Source: Sulfobacillus benefaciens
Lineage (GTDB): Bacteria > Bacillota > Sulfobacillia > Sulfobacillales > Sulfobacillaceae
Direction of reading: 5' to 3'
Assembly: GCA_003023725.1 (NCBI GenBank)
Contig: PXYT01000010.1
Span: 1 to 64,000 of the forward strand
DNA: 64,000 bases
The notes below the pieces were generated by a model that was given only the letters and a program-made list of their open reading frames with translations, searched no databases and was not told the DNA's origin. A program made the position numbers and the translations under genes. This document shows positions 8,572-17,486 of this stretch, in pieces. Each line of letters starts with the position of its first letter. The stretch's first letter is position 1.

Positions 8572-10281
8572 TTAAAAGGAATAGCGTTTGGATGCGCGGT
8601 TATAGAGTGATCGCCAAATAAAGCGGTTAATCAGCACGACGATGACGGCCAGGCTTGCTGTAGCCAGCAGCAGAAGCGAAAACTGCCCCTTTTGCGAGCT
8701 CTGGGCAATCAGTGATCCCACGCCGAAGGTCGTATAAGTGTGGTTGTGAAAACTGACATACTCCGCCACGATGCTGGCGTTCCATGCTCCGCCTGATGCG
8801 GTGATGAGACCTGTTATCAAATAAGGATAAATGGCAGGTAAAATTAAGTTTTTCCAGGCATGCCATCCCTTTAATCCGAACATGGTGGCCGCTTCCCGCA
8901 AATCCTCGGGGATGGCAGAAGCGCCCGCAATCACGTTAAACAAGATATACCATTGTGTGCCTAACACCATCAACAAGACGGATGCGGTTTCCAAGCCTCC
9001 GCGTAAACCAATTAACAGGGCAACGAGACCCGGAAACAACGCAGTGGCGGGAACCGAGGCCGCTATTTGGGTCAGAGGGGTGAGCGGTTGAGCCCATTTG
9101 GGATGCAAACCGATAAAAACTCCTGCGGGCACGGTCCAGATTACCGAAATCAATAACGAGAGCAGGACGCGCGTTAAAGTAGCGCCCACGGCCATAAGAA
9201 CCGTCAGTATTTGGAACCCATTCCATTGAGACATGAGATGCACGGAGCCTTGCCAAGCCATAAACACGGCAAAGAGAGAAAAGGTCAAAAGCAGGGCACG
9301 AATGATTCCCCCCAACGTGCTAACCGCTGGCACTTTGTGAATAGAGGGCACGGTGCGGGAAAAAAAATGATCGCTCCATTCCGTTAAAGGAGAGAACACA
9401 TGCTGACCCAGCCACCCTACCAACAGTGATCGCCGCAACAGCATGAGCACTGCCGAACGGGGTACCGACGAGGAACCTTCAACGAACTTCATTTTGAATT
9501 TGTCGGCCCATGCCAATAACGGACGCCAGACGATCTGGTCCATCGCCACAATCACCAAAATTAACACGACGAGACCCCAAATTTCTTTGGCCCAGTTTCC
9601 CTGGTTGGCCGCCGTTTGCAAATAGGATCCCAATCCTTGCAACTGATAGTTGTGGTTGCCTAATGAGAACATTTCCGCAGCCATCAAAAAGAACCAGCCT
9701 CCCGCCCACGACATCATGGAATTCCATACCAGACCGACCATGGAATAGGGCAGTTCCAACAGGCGAAAGCGCTGCCATGCCGACAAATTCAAAGACCGCG
9801 CCGACTCTTTTAAGTCGCTGGGAATGGTAATGAGGCCATTATACAGCCCAAAGACCATGTTCCAGACCTGTCCGGTAAAAATTAACAAAATAGACGCGAG
9901 ATTGACTCCGATCCGGGATTCAGGGAAGAGAGCAATGAAAGCGAGCAGTACCACAGGCAAAAAAGACAACACGGGAATAGACTGCAGAATGTCCAGAAGG
10001 GGAATCAAAATTTTCTCGGCACGCTTATTGTAGGCCGCCAGGTAAGAATACCCAAAGGTAAAGAACAGCGAAATAATATAGGCAGCGAACATGCGCAACC
10101 AGGAATACAAGGCGTAGAGAGGGAGCCTGGCATAGGACAGGGAAATGCCTCCGGTTTCCGGACGGTAGGAGTGTGCGTGGGTCGCCCATGTGATCACAAA
10201 ATACACGATAGCTACCATAAGGCTTCCCACCAAAATGTCGGCATAACTTAGTCCGGTCCGTCGGCTTGTGTTGTTGGACAT
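8572..10281 (-). CDS. ABC transporter permease, two fused transmembrane units (NitT/TauT type)
   Basis: Integral membrane protein of 569 residues with two repeated binding-protein-dependent permease units. The first (about 20-260) carries the EAA-loop segment ARSLNLSAWQRFRLLELP and the second (about 310-560) carries EAATMFGLKGWHAWKNLILP. About twelve hydrophobic segments are visible. The fused arrangement means a single chain could replace a permease dimer. ATG 10281 has AAGGAG at 7 bases. It is the first gene of a permease-ATPase-(hsp20) unit and divergent from the histidine kinase. The family usually imports nitrate, sulfonates, taurine or related anions; specificity cannot be read here. 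Confidence 0.92.
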   Translation of the reverse strand: MSNNTSRRTGLSYADILVGSLMVAIVYFVITWATHAHSYRPETGGISLSYARLPLYALYSWLRMFAAYIISLFFTFGYSYLAAYNKRAEKILIPLLDILQSIPVLSFLPVVLLAFIALFPESRIGVNLASILLIFTGQVWNMVFGLYNGLITIPSDLKESARSLNLSAWQRFRLLELPYSMVGLVWNSMMSWAGGWFFLMAAEMFSLGNHNYQLQGLGSYLQTAANQGNWAKEIWGLVVLILVIVAMDQIVWRPLLAWADKFKMKFVEGSSSVPRSAVLMLLRRSLLVGWLGQHVFSPLTEWSDHFFSRTVPSIHKVPAVSTLGGIIRALLLTFSLFAVFMAWQGSVHLMSQWNGFQILTVLMAVGATLTRVLLSLLISVIWTVPAGVFIGLHPKWAQPLTPLTQIAASVPATALFPGLVALLIGLRGGLETASVLLMVLGTQWYILFNVIAGASAIPEDLREAATMFGLKGWHAWKNLILPAIYPYLITGLITASGGAWNASIVAEYVSFHNHTYTTFGVGSLIAQSSQKGQFSLLLLATASLAVIVVLINRFIWRSLYNRASKRYSF

Positions 10282-10536
10282 TGATTCACTCCTTGGATGG
10301 AGGATGTGATGTTGCCCTGGATGTATTGCGGCACTGACTTGTATAGGCTGTCTTTTCTATCGTACTCTATTTAACAGGCTCCCGGAAGCAAGAGGTCCCG
10401 TTCATGGAGTTTCTTGAGGTAGAAGCAGGGATTTTTAGGGTGTCGAACATCCTTAACAACGCTATCAAAATGCTTTCTTTTTGGTAACTTTCTGATAACG
10501 TAAGATGCATATCACAGGACAGGAGATGCATCAGCC

Positions 10537-11784
10537 GTGCCTCATACGTTTTCTGTTTTGCCCAATATACGCCTCATTAATGATTTTTTAGTGGGCAAAG
10601 AGGTTCTGGACCGTCTTCCTTTACCCATTTTGTTCGTGGCTCCGAGCCGTCATATCATCTGGCGCAACCGTTACGCCGGCTGGTTCCATGCTGGTCGCAA
10701 GTCCGTGCGGGACTTATTGCGGCAAGTGGTCCAAAAAGACGAGTATCAAAGAATCGATTCCGTTGTCCTGTCCTCGGGAGTCCAGGTCACGGTCGAGAGT
10801 CAGCCGGTCCGCAACCTGGCCGGAACCGTAGAAGGATACCTGTTGTGGGTATCCGACAACATTTCAGGCATAGTGGGAGACTTCTTGCAAACCGGTATTG
10901 CGATAGCCCAGGACGCTCACTTCATCTTAGGAAACTACACATCGCGGGTTCTTTTGGGCCAGGGAATGGTGGGCCGGGCCTGGAATTCCGTCGACTGGCT
11001 TCCTTCGTGGCATGTCGTGCTGCGTCGGGGTCAGCAGGCGGTTTTCACTTTGGCCCAGGATCAATATGAGATTCGCATTCACACACATTACCCTTGGGTA
11101 ATCTTTGAGGCGATTCCCCAACGGCTTGTAGAGCACGGCCGTATTTCGGTTCTGTTTGCCTCGGCCATGATGCATGAGGTGCGTAATCCGCTTGCGGCGA
11201 TTTCCGGACATGTGGAACTGGCATGGACGCAAAGCTCGGAGGAAGATGTTAAAAAACAGTTGACTCAGGCCATAGCGGAAATCGATCGTCTAACGCGCTT
11301 AACGTCGGATCTGATGTGGCTGTCCGAAAGCCGCGAGATCCGCAAGGAGTGGTGTGATATTCAACCGCTGGTAGAAAAGGCCTGGTCCGCGATCCAAACA
11401 GAGGCGCAAAAAAACTTAACCCTTGACATGGCGCTGCATGATGACCGAATTTACGCGGATCCGGACAGATTTGAACAAATTCTCATCAACTTATTCAAAA
11501 ACGCTGCTGAGGCCGTGCTTTCTGAAGGCGTCTTGAAAGTGCGGGTTCGGCAAGACGAAAAGGCCCATTGTGTGGTTATTGAGGATGACGGGCCGGGAAT
11601 TCCCGATGAAGTCTTGCGCACTTTGTTTGTGGAAAGACGCACGACTAAATCCAGTGGCCACGGACTGGGCCTGTTTATCGTGAAACAACTGGTCGATGCC
11701 CACGATGCCCGCCTTGAAATTGTGTCTGTTCCGGGCCGGGGAACTTCGGTGACCATTGCCCTGCCCTACCCTGAACCAAATTAA
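10537..11784 (+). CDS. Soluble PAS-domain sensor histidine kinase
   Basis: Two-component kinase of 415 residues with no transmembrane segment. A PAS-like region occupies about 20-115 (DRLPLPILFVAPSRHIIWRN), followed by a second sensory stretch. HisKA has the phospho-acceptor His213 in MMHEVRNPLAAI. The ATPase domain shows the N-box NLFKNAAEAV, the G1 motif EDDGPGIP and the G2 motif GHGLGLFIVKQL. GTG 10537 has AGGAG 11 bases upstream, a rather long spacing; the ATG inside that spacer is out of frame. No response regulator is encoded nearby. Its end overlaps the convergent gerB gene by 4 bases. The cytosolic architecture and neighbouring germination genes allow a KinA/KinE-like sporulation kinase role, which is inference. 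Confidence 0.88.
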   Translation: MPHTFSVLPNIRLINDFLVGKEVLDRLPLPILFVAPSRHIIWRNRYAGWFHAGRKSVRDLLRQVVQKDEYQRIDSVVLSSGVQVTVESQPVRNLAGTVEGYLLWVSDNISGIVGDFLQTGIAIAQDAHFILGNYTSRVLLGQGMVGRAWNSVDWLPSWHVVLRRGQQAVFTLAQDQYEIRIHTHYPWVIFEAIPQRLVEHGRISVLFASAMMHEVRNPLAAISGHVELAWTQSSEEDVKKQLTQAIAEIDRLTRLTSDLMWLSESREIRKEWCDIQPLVEKAWSAIQTEAQKNLTLDMALHDDRIYADPDRFEQILINLFKNAAEAVLSEGVLKVRVRQDEKAHCVVIEDDGPGIPDEVLRTLFVERRTTKSSGHGLGLFIVKQLVDAHDARLEIVSVPGRGTSVTIALPYPEPN

Positions 11785-12944
11785 CCCGTGGTCGGAGGGT
11801 TAGGTTCGGATTGTTGTCGAAGTTTTTGAATTGTGGATTGCCGGAAGTGGGCCACACTGAGAGTGACTACAGGAACCCCGATCAAGTAACCCAGACCCCA
11901 GGGCAACAGGAATCTTTCCATGAAGTAGTCTGCCACCTTGGCGTTCGGAATACTGACGGAGCAGACGATGATAGCCAGTGCTCCGGATATGAGGAAGGTG
12001 GGGTAACTGTAACGCGAATGCCATTGCACCAGGGCAATCAGATCATGAGCAAGACACCACAGACGGATGGCAATAAAAGACACCACGGCGATGGTCCACA
12101 GGACCACCACCAGCATCCCCCACTTGCTTACAAAGAAGCCCGATAGCGACAGCACACGCATGATGCTGACGACCGGCCATCTCAAGAGAGGAATGAAGGC
12201 CGGGCCAAAAGTGGCCATGATCCCTTCGTACAGGATAGTTCCCGAAATCATGATCAGAGCCAGTCCCCAGTATGCGAAGCGTTCTCCTTGCCGTCGGTCT
12301 GTATTGCGGGTGAACGGATAAAGCGTGACGGTGACTTCGAACCCAATGAAAAGAAAATATTCCCGGTAGGCCCCTTGAAGAATGGGTATGGCCCGGATAT
12401 TCACGGGAGGCAGCAATAAGACGGGATGGCGTATAACACTCAAGGCCAGGATCAGCGTCAGAAACGTAAGAATAGCCATAGGAATGTATCCGGCTTGCAG
12501 CGTCCTGGCCAAGGACGAAATACCCAAGGAAGCCATGTAAGTCGCTGTGAGGACCATAGAGGCGATAATAGCCCAAACCGGGGTGTCGGGAAGAAAAATG
12601 TTGCTGAGGACATAACCAAACAAAATGGCAGCCGAGGCGCCTAATGCCAAATGATAGAGCGCGGTGTAAATGCCGAGTATGATCCCCAGGGGCTTGGACA
12701 GAATTTTGGGAGCAAATTCTCCTAAGGTTTCGTTGGGTAGGATCCGGTTTAAGGCAAAAATGAGCCGCATCAGGAGATAAGTGACAGCGCCTTCCAACCA
12801 GAATGCCCATATCCCGTCTCGCCCCGCAGACGTGACCAGTTCCCGCGGAAAGTAAAAGACTCCCATGGCCATATAGCCCGCGGTCACGGTGGTTGCAAAC
12901 TGCAGTCCGGAAATCCGTCCTAAGCGTTGCTTAGCTTGCGCCAT
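11781..12944 (-). CDS. Spore germination permease, GerB subunit
   Basis: B subunit of a nutrient germinant receptor in the inner spore membrane, in the amino acid permease-like GerAB family. It has 387 residues and about ten hydrophobic segments; the N-terminal segment ISGLQFATTVTAGYMAMGVFYFP-like region matches the first helices of the family. ATG 12944 is preceded by GGGAGGAAGC. It is third in the operon A-C-B, 53 bases after the C subunit gene, which differs from the usual A-B-C order. It ends 4 bases inside the convergent kinase gene, with no terminator between them. Confidence 0.92.
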   Translation of the reverse strand: MAQAKQRLGRISGLQFATTVTAGYMAMGVFYFPRELVTSAGRDGIWAFWLEGAVTYLLMRLIFALNRILPNETLGEFAPKILSKPLGIILGIYTALYHLALGASAAILFGYVLSNIFLPDTPVWAIIASMVLTATYMASLGISSLARTLQAGYIPMAILTFLTLILALSVIRHPVLLLPPVNIRAIPILQGAYREYFLFIGFEVTVTLYPFTRNTDRRQGERFAYWGLALIMISGTILYEGIMATFGPAFIPLLRWPVVSIMRVLSLSGFFVSKWGMLVVVLWTIAVVSFIAIRLWCLAHDLIALVQWHSRYSYPTFLISGALAIIVCSVSIPNAKVADYFMERFLLPWGLGYLIGVPVVTLSVAHFRQSTIQKLRQQSEPNPPTTG

Positions 12945-12997
12945 TTAGCTTCCTCCCTGGAATGTGATGGTGTAGGATCCATAACTGAACTATTTCG

Positions 12998-14131
12998 CTA
13001 TTTCAGATCCCCCATTTTATGGATCTTCAATTGCACATGAACCGTCATATGAACCTTGGGATATTCCTTATGCCAATGTTTAATGGCTAGGAAAGACTCA
13101 GGATGGTGCCAGTCCAAATTGCGTCCGACGCCAAAGGGGTCAACGTCCAGTTTTTGTGTCTTCTCCAAAAGAGTAAGGCAGCGGCGGGCCAGGATCTCGG
13201 ATCCCTCGTGTGATAAAAGGGCGAGTTGAGCAGCCGTTTCTGTTTGGGTTCCGATTCCTTCCAGTGTCGAAGAGAGAACAACATGAAACATGGCGGAAAT
13301 GTGACCATGACGGTCTTGAACTTGGAGACGGCTGGATCCGTGAATCGCTCTCAACGTGGCTTGTTGCCTGGGAAGGAACAAGCTCACCTTGTGGGCTAAC
13401 CCTTTTAAAATTCCCAAGGTCATGGTGTTCTGGGGGTTCAGAGTGGAGACATACGTTAGGTGGCGGTATAAGGCAACCCGGTTAACTAAAACATGGTTCG
13501 GCTTGCTGGCGAGACTGACTTGAGGAAGATAGGGGTCCACTCCCGGCGTGGCTACGTCGGAGGCAAATTGCCAGAAGCGGACCCCTAAGGAATCCGTTTG
13601 GCAATGCATACACGAAAAGAGATCGACATAATACAGACTGGGAAAGTTGTTCTGCGTGGTGGGGAATGATGCGACTTTTTTTAGGGATTGCGCCGTAGCA
13701 AACATAAACGGCGTTTTATCGAAGGCGCCGGTGCGGTCCAATGAATTTAAAGACGAGTAAAAGAGGGGTGCGGACAGTTTGGTGGAGACGGCGACAATCT
13801 GAATCTGACCCAGATAGAGATCTCGTGATACTTGTGCCTGTGCTGCATTAAAACATCTGGCGACGCTCGGCCCTTCGCCTGTCACATTTCCAACAGGCGA
13901 AGATCCGCTTGCGCCGCTTCCCTTGGAATACTGAGCCATAGCCGGCGGCGTGGGAAATTGAAAGAGCATTTTTAGTTCCCCAGGTTTCGGACCCGGTGAG
14001 AACCCGATGGTAAAGATCAACGCGCGGTAATCAACGGGACGGTTGTCCCAGCAGCCCCCTAAAGTCAGACCGATGACGAGGAGTGTGACTATTTTCGCCC
14101 ATAATCGTCCTATGCTAGCGAATGTCATCAT
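12998..14131 (-). CDS. Spore germination lipoprotein, GerC subunit
   Basis: C subunit of the germinant receptor, a lipoprotein on the outer face of the inner spore membrane. The signal peptide (about 1-25) ends in the lipobox LTLGGC, followed by WDNRPVDYRALIFTIGFSPG, matching the family's WD-x-R-E/P-type start of the mature protein. The C-terminal part has the usual EGIGTQTE region and ends in VHMTVHVQLKI. The length of 377 residues is normal. The start overlaps the end of the A subunit gene by 17 bases, and AGGAAGA lies upstream of the paired ATGATG start. Confidence 0.93.
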   Translation of the reverse strand: MMTFASIGRLWAKIVTLLVIGLTLGGCWDNRPVDYRALIFTIGFSPGPKPGELKMLFQFPTPPAMAQYSKGSGASGSSPVGNVTGEGPSVARCFNAAQAQVSRDLYLGQIQIVAVSTKLSAPLFYSSLNSLDRTGAFDKTPFMFATAQSLKKVASFPTTQNNFPSLYYVDLFSCMHCQTDSLGVRFWQFASDVATPGVDPYLPQVSLASKPNHVLVNRVALYRHLTYVSTLNPQNTMTLGILKGLAHKVSLFLPRQQATLRAIHGSSRLQVQDRHGHISAMFHVVLSSTLEGIGTQTETAAQLALLSHEGSEILARRCLTLLEKTQKLDVDPFGVGRNLDWHHPESFLAIKHWHKEYPKVHMTVHVQLKIHKMGDLK

Positions 14132-15941
14132 TGAGTTCTTCCTTTTGCGTGCTGTACAACTGCGGATTTTTCATGGGTCTGGGAATGTTTTTGCTCATTT
14201 GTTGAGGTTTCACCGAGCGCAGGTATACTGGCCTTTTGTTGAGAGCTGACGTGGGATACTTCAGCCAGCTGTCCTTTAAGTCCCGGAATCGAATGGGCCC
14301 AAAAGGTGAGAAGTAGGCCACTCCGAAATTCTCCAGACTGGACAAATGCGCGAGAATTATCAGGGTCGTCAGCACGATGCCGTAAAGGCCAAGAAAGTAA
14401 GATGCTGTGATGAGAACCCAGAACAGGATCCGCCATGGCGTCGCCATTTCATAGGAGGGTGAGGTAAAAAGTCCGAGGGCGGTCAGAGTGATAATGATAA
14501 TCATGATACTGTCGACGATACCGGCTTTGACGATGGAGGTTCCGACCACGATAGCGCCGACGGTGCCTAAGGTTGTGGATAGCCCCTTGGGCAGCCGGAT
14601 AGCGGCCTCGCGCAAGATTTCCACGATAATCCACATAATCAAAACTTCCAGCACAGGAGGAAAGGGAACGGCCTCACGTGATCCGGCAATCGTCAAAACC
14701 AGTTTTAAAGGCAGTAAGTCGGGGTCCACGGACACAAAAGCCACGTAAAGGGGAGGCAGCAGCAGGCCTACGAAGAGCCCTACCAGGCGAATTATGCGCT
14801 CTAAAGAAGCATTCCAGTAGCTCCCGGTGTAGTCGTCGGTGGTTTGGTAAAAATCAATGAATGTGGCCGGAACGGTAAGGGTATAGGGGGTATTGTCAAC
14901 CAAAATAGCAACTTTTCCCTGAATCAGGTCGCGCACGACGATGTCGACGCGTTCCGAAGTACGGACTTGGGGAAACAACGACGCGGCATGGGTGGTGAGA
15001 TAGGGCGTTAAGGTGTTGGAATATTGCAAGCCATCTAATTTCACTCTGCGGAGTCGTCTTTTGACCGCCATGACCAGCTCAGGATTTGCAACTCCTTCGA
15101 TGTGGGCAATGATGGTCATGGTCTTGGTATAAGTCCCAATGCTCAGTTTATCGAAATGAAGAGCGGGATTCTTAATGCGCCTTCGGATGAGATTCATTTG
15201 TGTCAACACGACTTCGTTAAAGGATTCCTGGGGCCCTTTGATTGCCCGCTCCGTTTGGGGCGTTTCTATGGCCCGGGCGGGGTATTTCACCGTATCCAGA
15301 ACCAAGACTTCGGCCGCACCTTGGATGAACACCAGGGTATTGCCGCCCATCATTTTGGGGAGAAGTTTTGTCCATTCGTTTTCTACCGTGGCATGACCAA
15401 CCGACACAAGGGAATCGTGGACATATTGGTGAATTTTGGGCCCCTGGTCCCATAGTTCTTCGGCATTTTCATAACGTTGCATTAAGAAAACCGTATCTTG
15501 GTCTATCATTTGGTTGTCGGCCAATCCGTCATTAAAAATCAAAACGGCCGGGATACGGTGCTTGCGCCCCAGGAAGAATCGGCGGATGTTGATATCCGGT
15601 GATTGTCCCACCGTGTTTTTCAACAGGTTGTAGGCATCCTCCACACTTCCGTTGTATTTGTCGATGGACAAGGTGGCGGGGCCTTGTTGTTTTACGGTGT
15701 GTTCCAGGGTTTCGAGAACTTTGTCAAAGGTTTTGGTCTCCGTGATGAGATCCTGAAGCAGTGCCAGGTCCACTCCCGAAATGTTTTCCAGGGTTTGTTC
15801 CGTGGTTAGGAGGTTGTCCATCAGCTCTTTACTGCCATGGGGTGTCTCAGTTTTGGGGGTATGGTCAAGACGATTGTCGATAACGGGGACGCCGGGAGTC
15901 TTGCCGGGTTGAGGGCGGTGTTTCTGAGAAAAGGGCCACAT
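14115..15941 (-). CDS. Spore germination protein, GerA subunit
   Basis: A subunit of the nutrient germinant receptor, 608 residues. A large hydrophilic N-terminal domain (about 60-360) contains the family segments QTERAIKGPQESFNEV and RRRIKNPALHFDKLSIG. About four or five hydrophobic segments follow from roughly 375 to 555, with the conserved PPLYVAF and FPPVLEVLIMWIIVE stretches. ATG 15941 has GAGGAGGT upstream. It is the first gene of the A-C-B operon and divergent from holA, with a 113-base gap to the holA start. The receptor would be made in the forespore and trigger germination on nutrient sensing; the ligand is unknown. Confidence 0.95.
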   Translation of the reverse strand: MWPFSQKHRPQPGKTPGVPVIDNRLDHTPKTETPHGSKELMDNLLTTEQTLENISGVDLALLQDLITETKTFDKVLETLEHTVKQQGPATLSIDKYNGSVEDAYNLLKNTVGQSPDINIRRFFLGRKHRIPAVLIFNDGLADNQMIDQDTVFLMQRYENAEELWDQGPKIHQYVHDSLVSVGHATVENEWTKLLPKMMGGNTLVFIQGAAEVLVLDTVKYPARAIETPQTERAIKGPQESFNEVVLTQMNLIRRRIKNPALHFDKLSIGTYTKTMTIIAHIEGVANPELVMAVKRRLRRVKLDGLQYSNTLTPYLTTHAASLFPQVRTSERVDIVVRDLIQGKVAILVDNTPYTLTVPATFIDFYQTTDDYTGSYWNASLERIIRLVGLFVGLLLPPLYVAFVSVDPDLLPLKLVLTIAGSREAVPFPPVLEVLIMWIIVEILREAAIRLPKGLSTTLGTVGAIVVGTSIVKAGIVDSIMIIIITLTALGLFTSPSYEMATPWRILFWVLITASYFLGLYGIVLTTLIILAHLSSLENFGVAYFSPFGPIRFRDLKDSWLKYPTSALNKRPVYLRSVKPQQMSKNIPRPMKNPQLYSTQKEELNDDIR

Positions 15942-15976
15942 CGCTTTACCTCCTCGCCTTAGAGTGTTATGTTGCC

Positions 15977-16006
15977 TTTCCCTGTTTTCTGCTTCTTTGG
16001 TACAAT
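15977..16006 (+). promoter_or_regulatory. Probable extended -10 promoter for holA
   Basis: TGG-TACAAT (15998-16006) is an extended -10 element with a weak TTTCCC at 15977-15982, spacing 18. Transcription would start about 16013, between this element and the chosen GTG start of holA. This argues against the longer reading frame beginning at 16007. Confidence 0.5.
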
Positions 16007-16054
16007 GTGGCCACTAACAAGCGGGTTTATGCACGAGCACGAGGAGACAAATCT

Positions 16055-17035
16055 GTGAATATTGTCGAGGCTTTGGAAATTCTGGAACATGGGAATCTTG
16101 GCCCCTGTTATTTGTTAAGCGGGGAAAACAGCTATTGGGCACGGCAATGGATCGAGAGGGCGAGAAAACATTTTCTGGAGGATGGTTATGAAGACGGTTT
16201 CATAGTCAAAGAGGCTGTGAATAGTTGGTCTGGGCTGGACATGGAGTTGCGCACCACGGGATTTTTTACCCGCAGGCGTATGGTGGTGATTAAGGATGCA
16301 CAGTGGCCCCAGAAAGACGAGAGTTTAAGTAATTATCTTCAGCACCCGGATCCGGAAGCCTTGTTGGTTATTTGGGACAAGAAGCCCAGCTCGGCCTTGA
16401 GTAAGGTATTTGGGCCGGAACGCTTTGTTGAGTTGAAGCCTTTGCCCCCCCATCTCTACCACCGTTTTGTTCAACGGGAGATTAAAAGCCGGGGTCTAAG
16501 GGTGAGTTCGGCTGCTATGGACTTAATATCGGAATTCGTATTACACGATGAACAGCAGGTTCTTTATGAACTGGACAAGATGATGCTGTATGATCCGGGA
16601 AGAAAATGGGATGAGGAAAGTGTTCGCCGATTCGTGACCCCTATGCCGCATGACACCAAGTTATGGCGCTTAACCGAACCGCTGGCGCAGCGTCATAGGA
16701 GTGAGACGGTGGCCGAGGCCCAGGAACTGTTGCGGGAAGGTAAGGCCCCCTTGCTCATTTTCATCGTTGCCATTCGTCATTTAATTAAATTAAATCATGC
16801 CTTGAAGGCAAAACAGCGGGGAATCTCGTTACAGGAATTTGCGCGCGAGGAAGGAATGAAGGAATTTCCCGCCAAGAAAATTTGGCAACACGCACAATAC
16901 TGGTCACTACAGGAGATTGCGGAACTTCTCCGGCTCGGAGCGTTTGTGGACCGTTCCCTCAAAACAGGATTTGGCGACAGTGAAACCTGGGTCATCATGT
17001 ATATGGCTATGACCGGAAAACAAAAACCCAAGTAA
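16055..17035 (+). CDS. holA: DNA polymerase III delta subunit
   Basis: Clamp-loader subunit that opens the beta sliding clamp during replication (YqeN/HolA family). The product of about 326 residues has the family's N-terminal segment PCYLLSGENSYWARQW, a truncated P-loop-like region, and KLWRLTEPLAQRH, corresponding to the conserved FxLxdal region. GTG 16055 is chosen because GAGGAG is at 16041-16046; upstream in-frame starts fall on the promoter. It sits head-to-head with gerA and tail-to-tail with rpsT, the same holA-rpsT neighbourhood seen in Bacillus. comEA and comEC, often just upstream in other Firmicutes, are absent. Confidence 0.93.
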   Translation: MNIVEALEILEHGNLGPCYLLSGENSYWARQWIERARKHFLEDGYEDGFIVKEAVNSWSGLDMELRTTGFFTRRRMVVIKDAQWPQKDESLSNYLQHPDPEALLVIWDKKPSSALSKVFGPERFVELKPLPPHLYHRFVQREIKSRGLRVSSAAMDLISEFVLHDEQQVLYELDKMMLYDPGRKWDEESVRRFVTPMPHDTKLWRLTEPLAQRHRSETVAEAQELLREGKAPLLIFIVAIRHLIKLNHALKAKQRGISLQEFAREEGMKEFPAKKIWQHAQYWSLQEIAELLRLGAFVDRSLKTGFGDSETWVIMYMAMTGKQKPK

Positions 17036-17060
17036 AAAACCCCGAATCGGCGGGGTTTTT
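17035..17060. terminator. Bidirectional terminator between holA and rpsT
   Basis: AAAAA-CCCCG (17035-17044), a six-base loop and CGGGG-TTTTT (17051-17060). T runs on both strands let it stop holA (plus) and rpsT (minus) transcription. Confidence 0.88.
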
Positions 17061-17068
17061 CTCGCGTG

Positions 17069-17344
17069 TTATGCAGACTGTGACTTCACTTTGTTAAATC
17101 GCTGCGTTAAACGGGACTTTTTACGGGCTGCAGCATTGCGGTGGATGGCACCTTTTTGTGCTGCACGGTCCAAACGCGCATAGCAAAATCGTAAAGCCAT
17201 TTCAGCGGCATCCATATCATTTCGGTTTAAAGCCCCTTCAAAACGCCGCACTGCCGTTCTAACCATAGTTTTACGAATCTTATTTCGCAGAGTTCGAACC
17301 TCGATCTGTTTAATACGTTTTTTCGCAGACTTAATATTCGCCAC
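17069..17344 (-). CDS. rpsT: 30S ribosomal protein S20
   Basis: Small-subunit ribosomal protein that binds the 5' domain of 16S rRNA, 91 residues. It has the typical N-terminus MANIKSAKKRIKQIE, strongly basic helices and the conserved C-terminal KGAIHRNAAARKKSRL segment. GTG 17344 follows AGGAGG. It is a single-gene unit convergent with holA. Confidence 0.98.
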   Translation of the reverse strand: MANIKSAKKRIKQIEVRTLRNKIRKTMVRTAVRRFEGALNRNDMDAAEMALRFCYARLDRAAQKGAIHRNAAARKKSRLTQRFNKVKSQSA

Positions 17345-17486
17345 GATTATACCTCCTGACGGTTGATTATAGCATGGTCGAAGGCCGCGGTAAAGTTTTT
17401 GACCCCGCGTCTATACTGAAACCACGCATAATCATAGTCTAATTCCCCATTATTTACCATATAAATCGGTGAAGGAGGTGAGAATC

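Noticed and set aside
16007-16054. Longer holA start
   Set aside because: The start would fall on the -10 element and ahead of the expected transcript start; GTG 16055 has GAGGAG.
17405-17440. Sigma-E promoter for spoIIP
   Set aside because: ATA-containing boxes occur, but their spacing is several bases too short for the sigma-E consensus.
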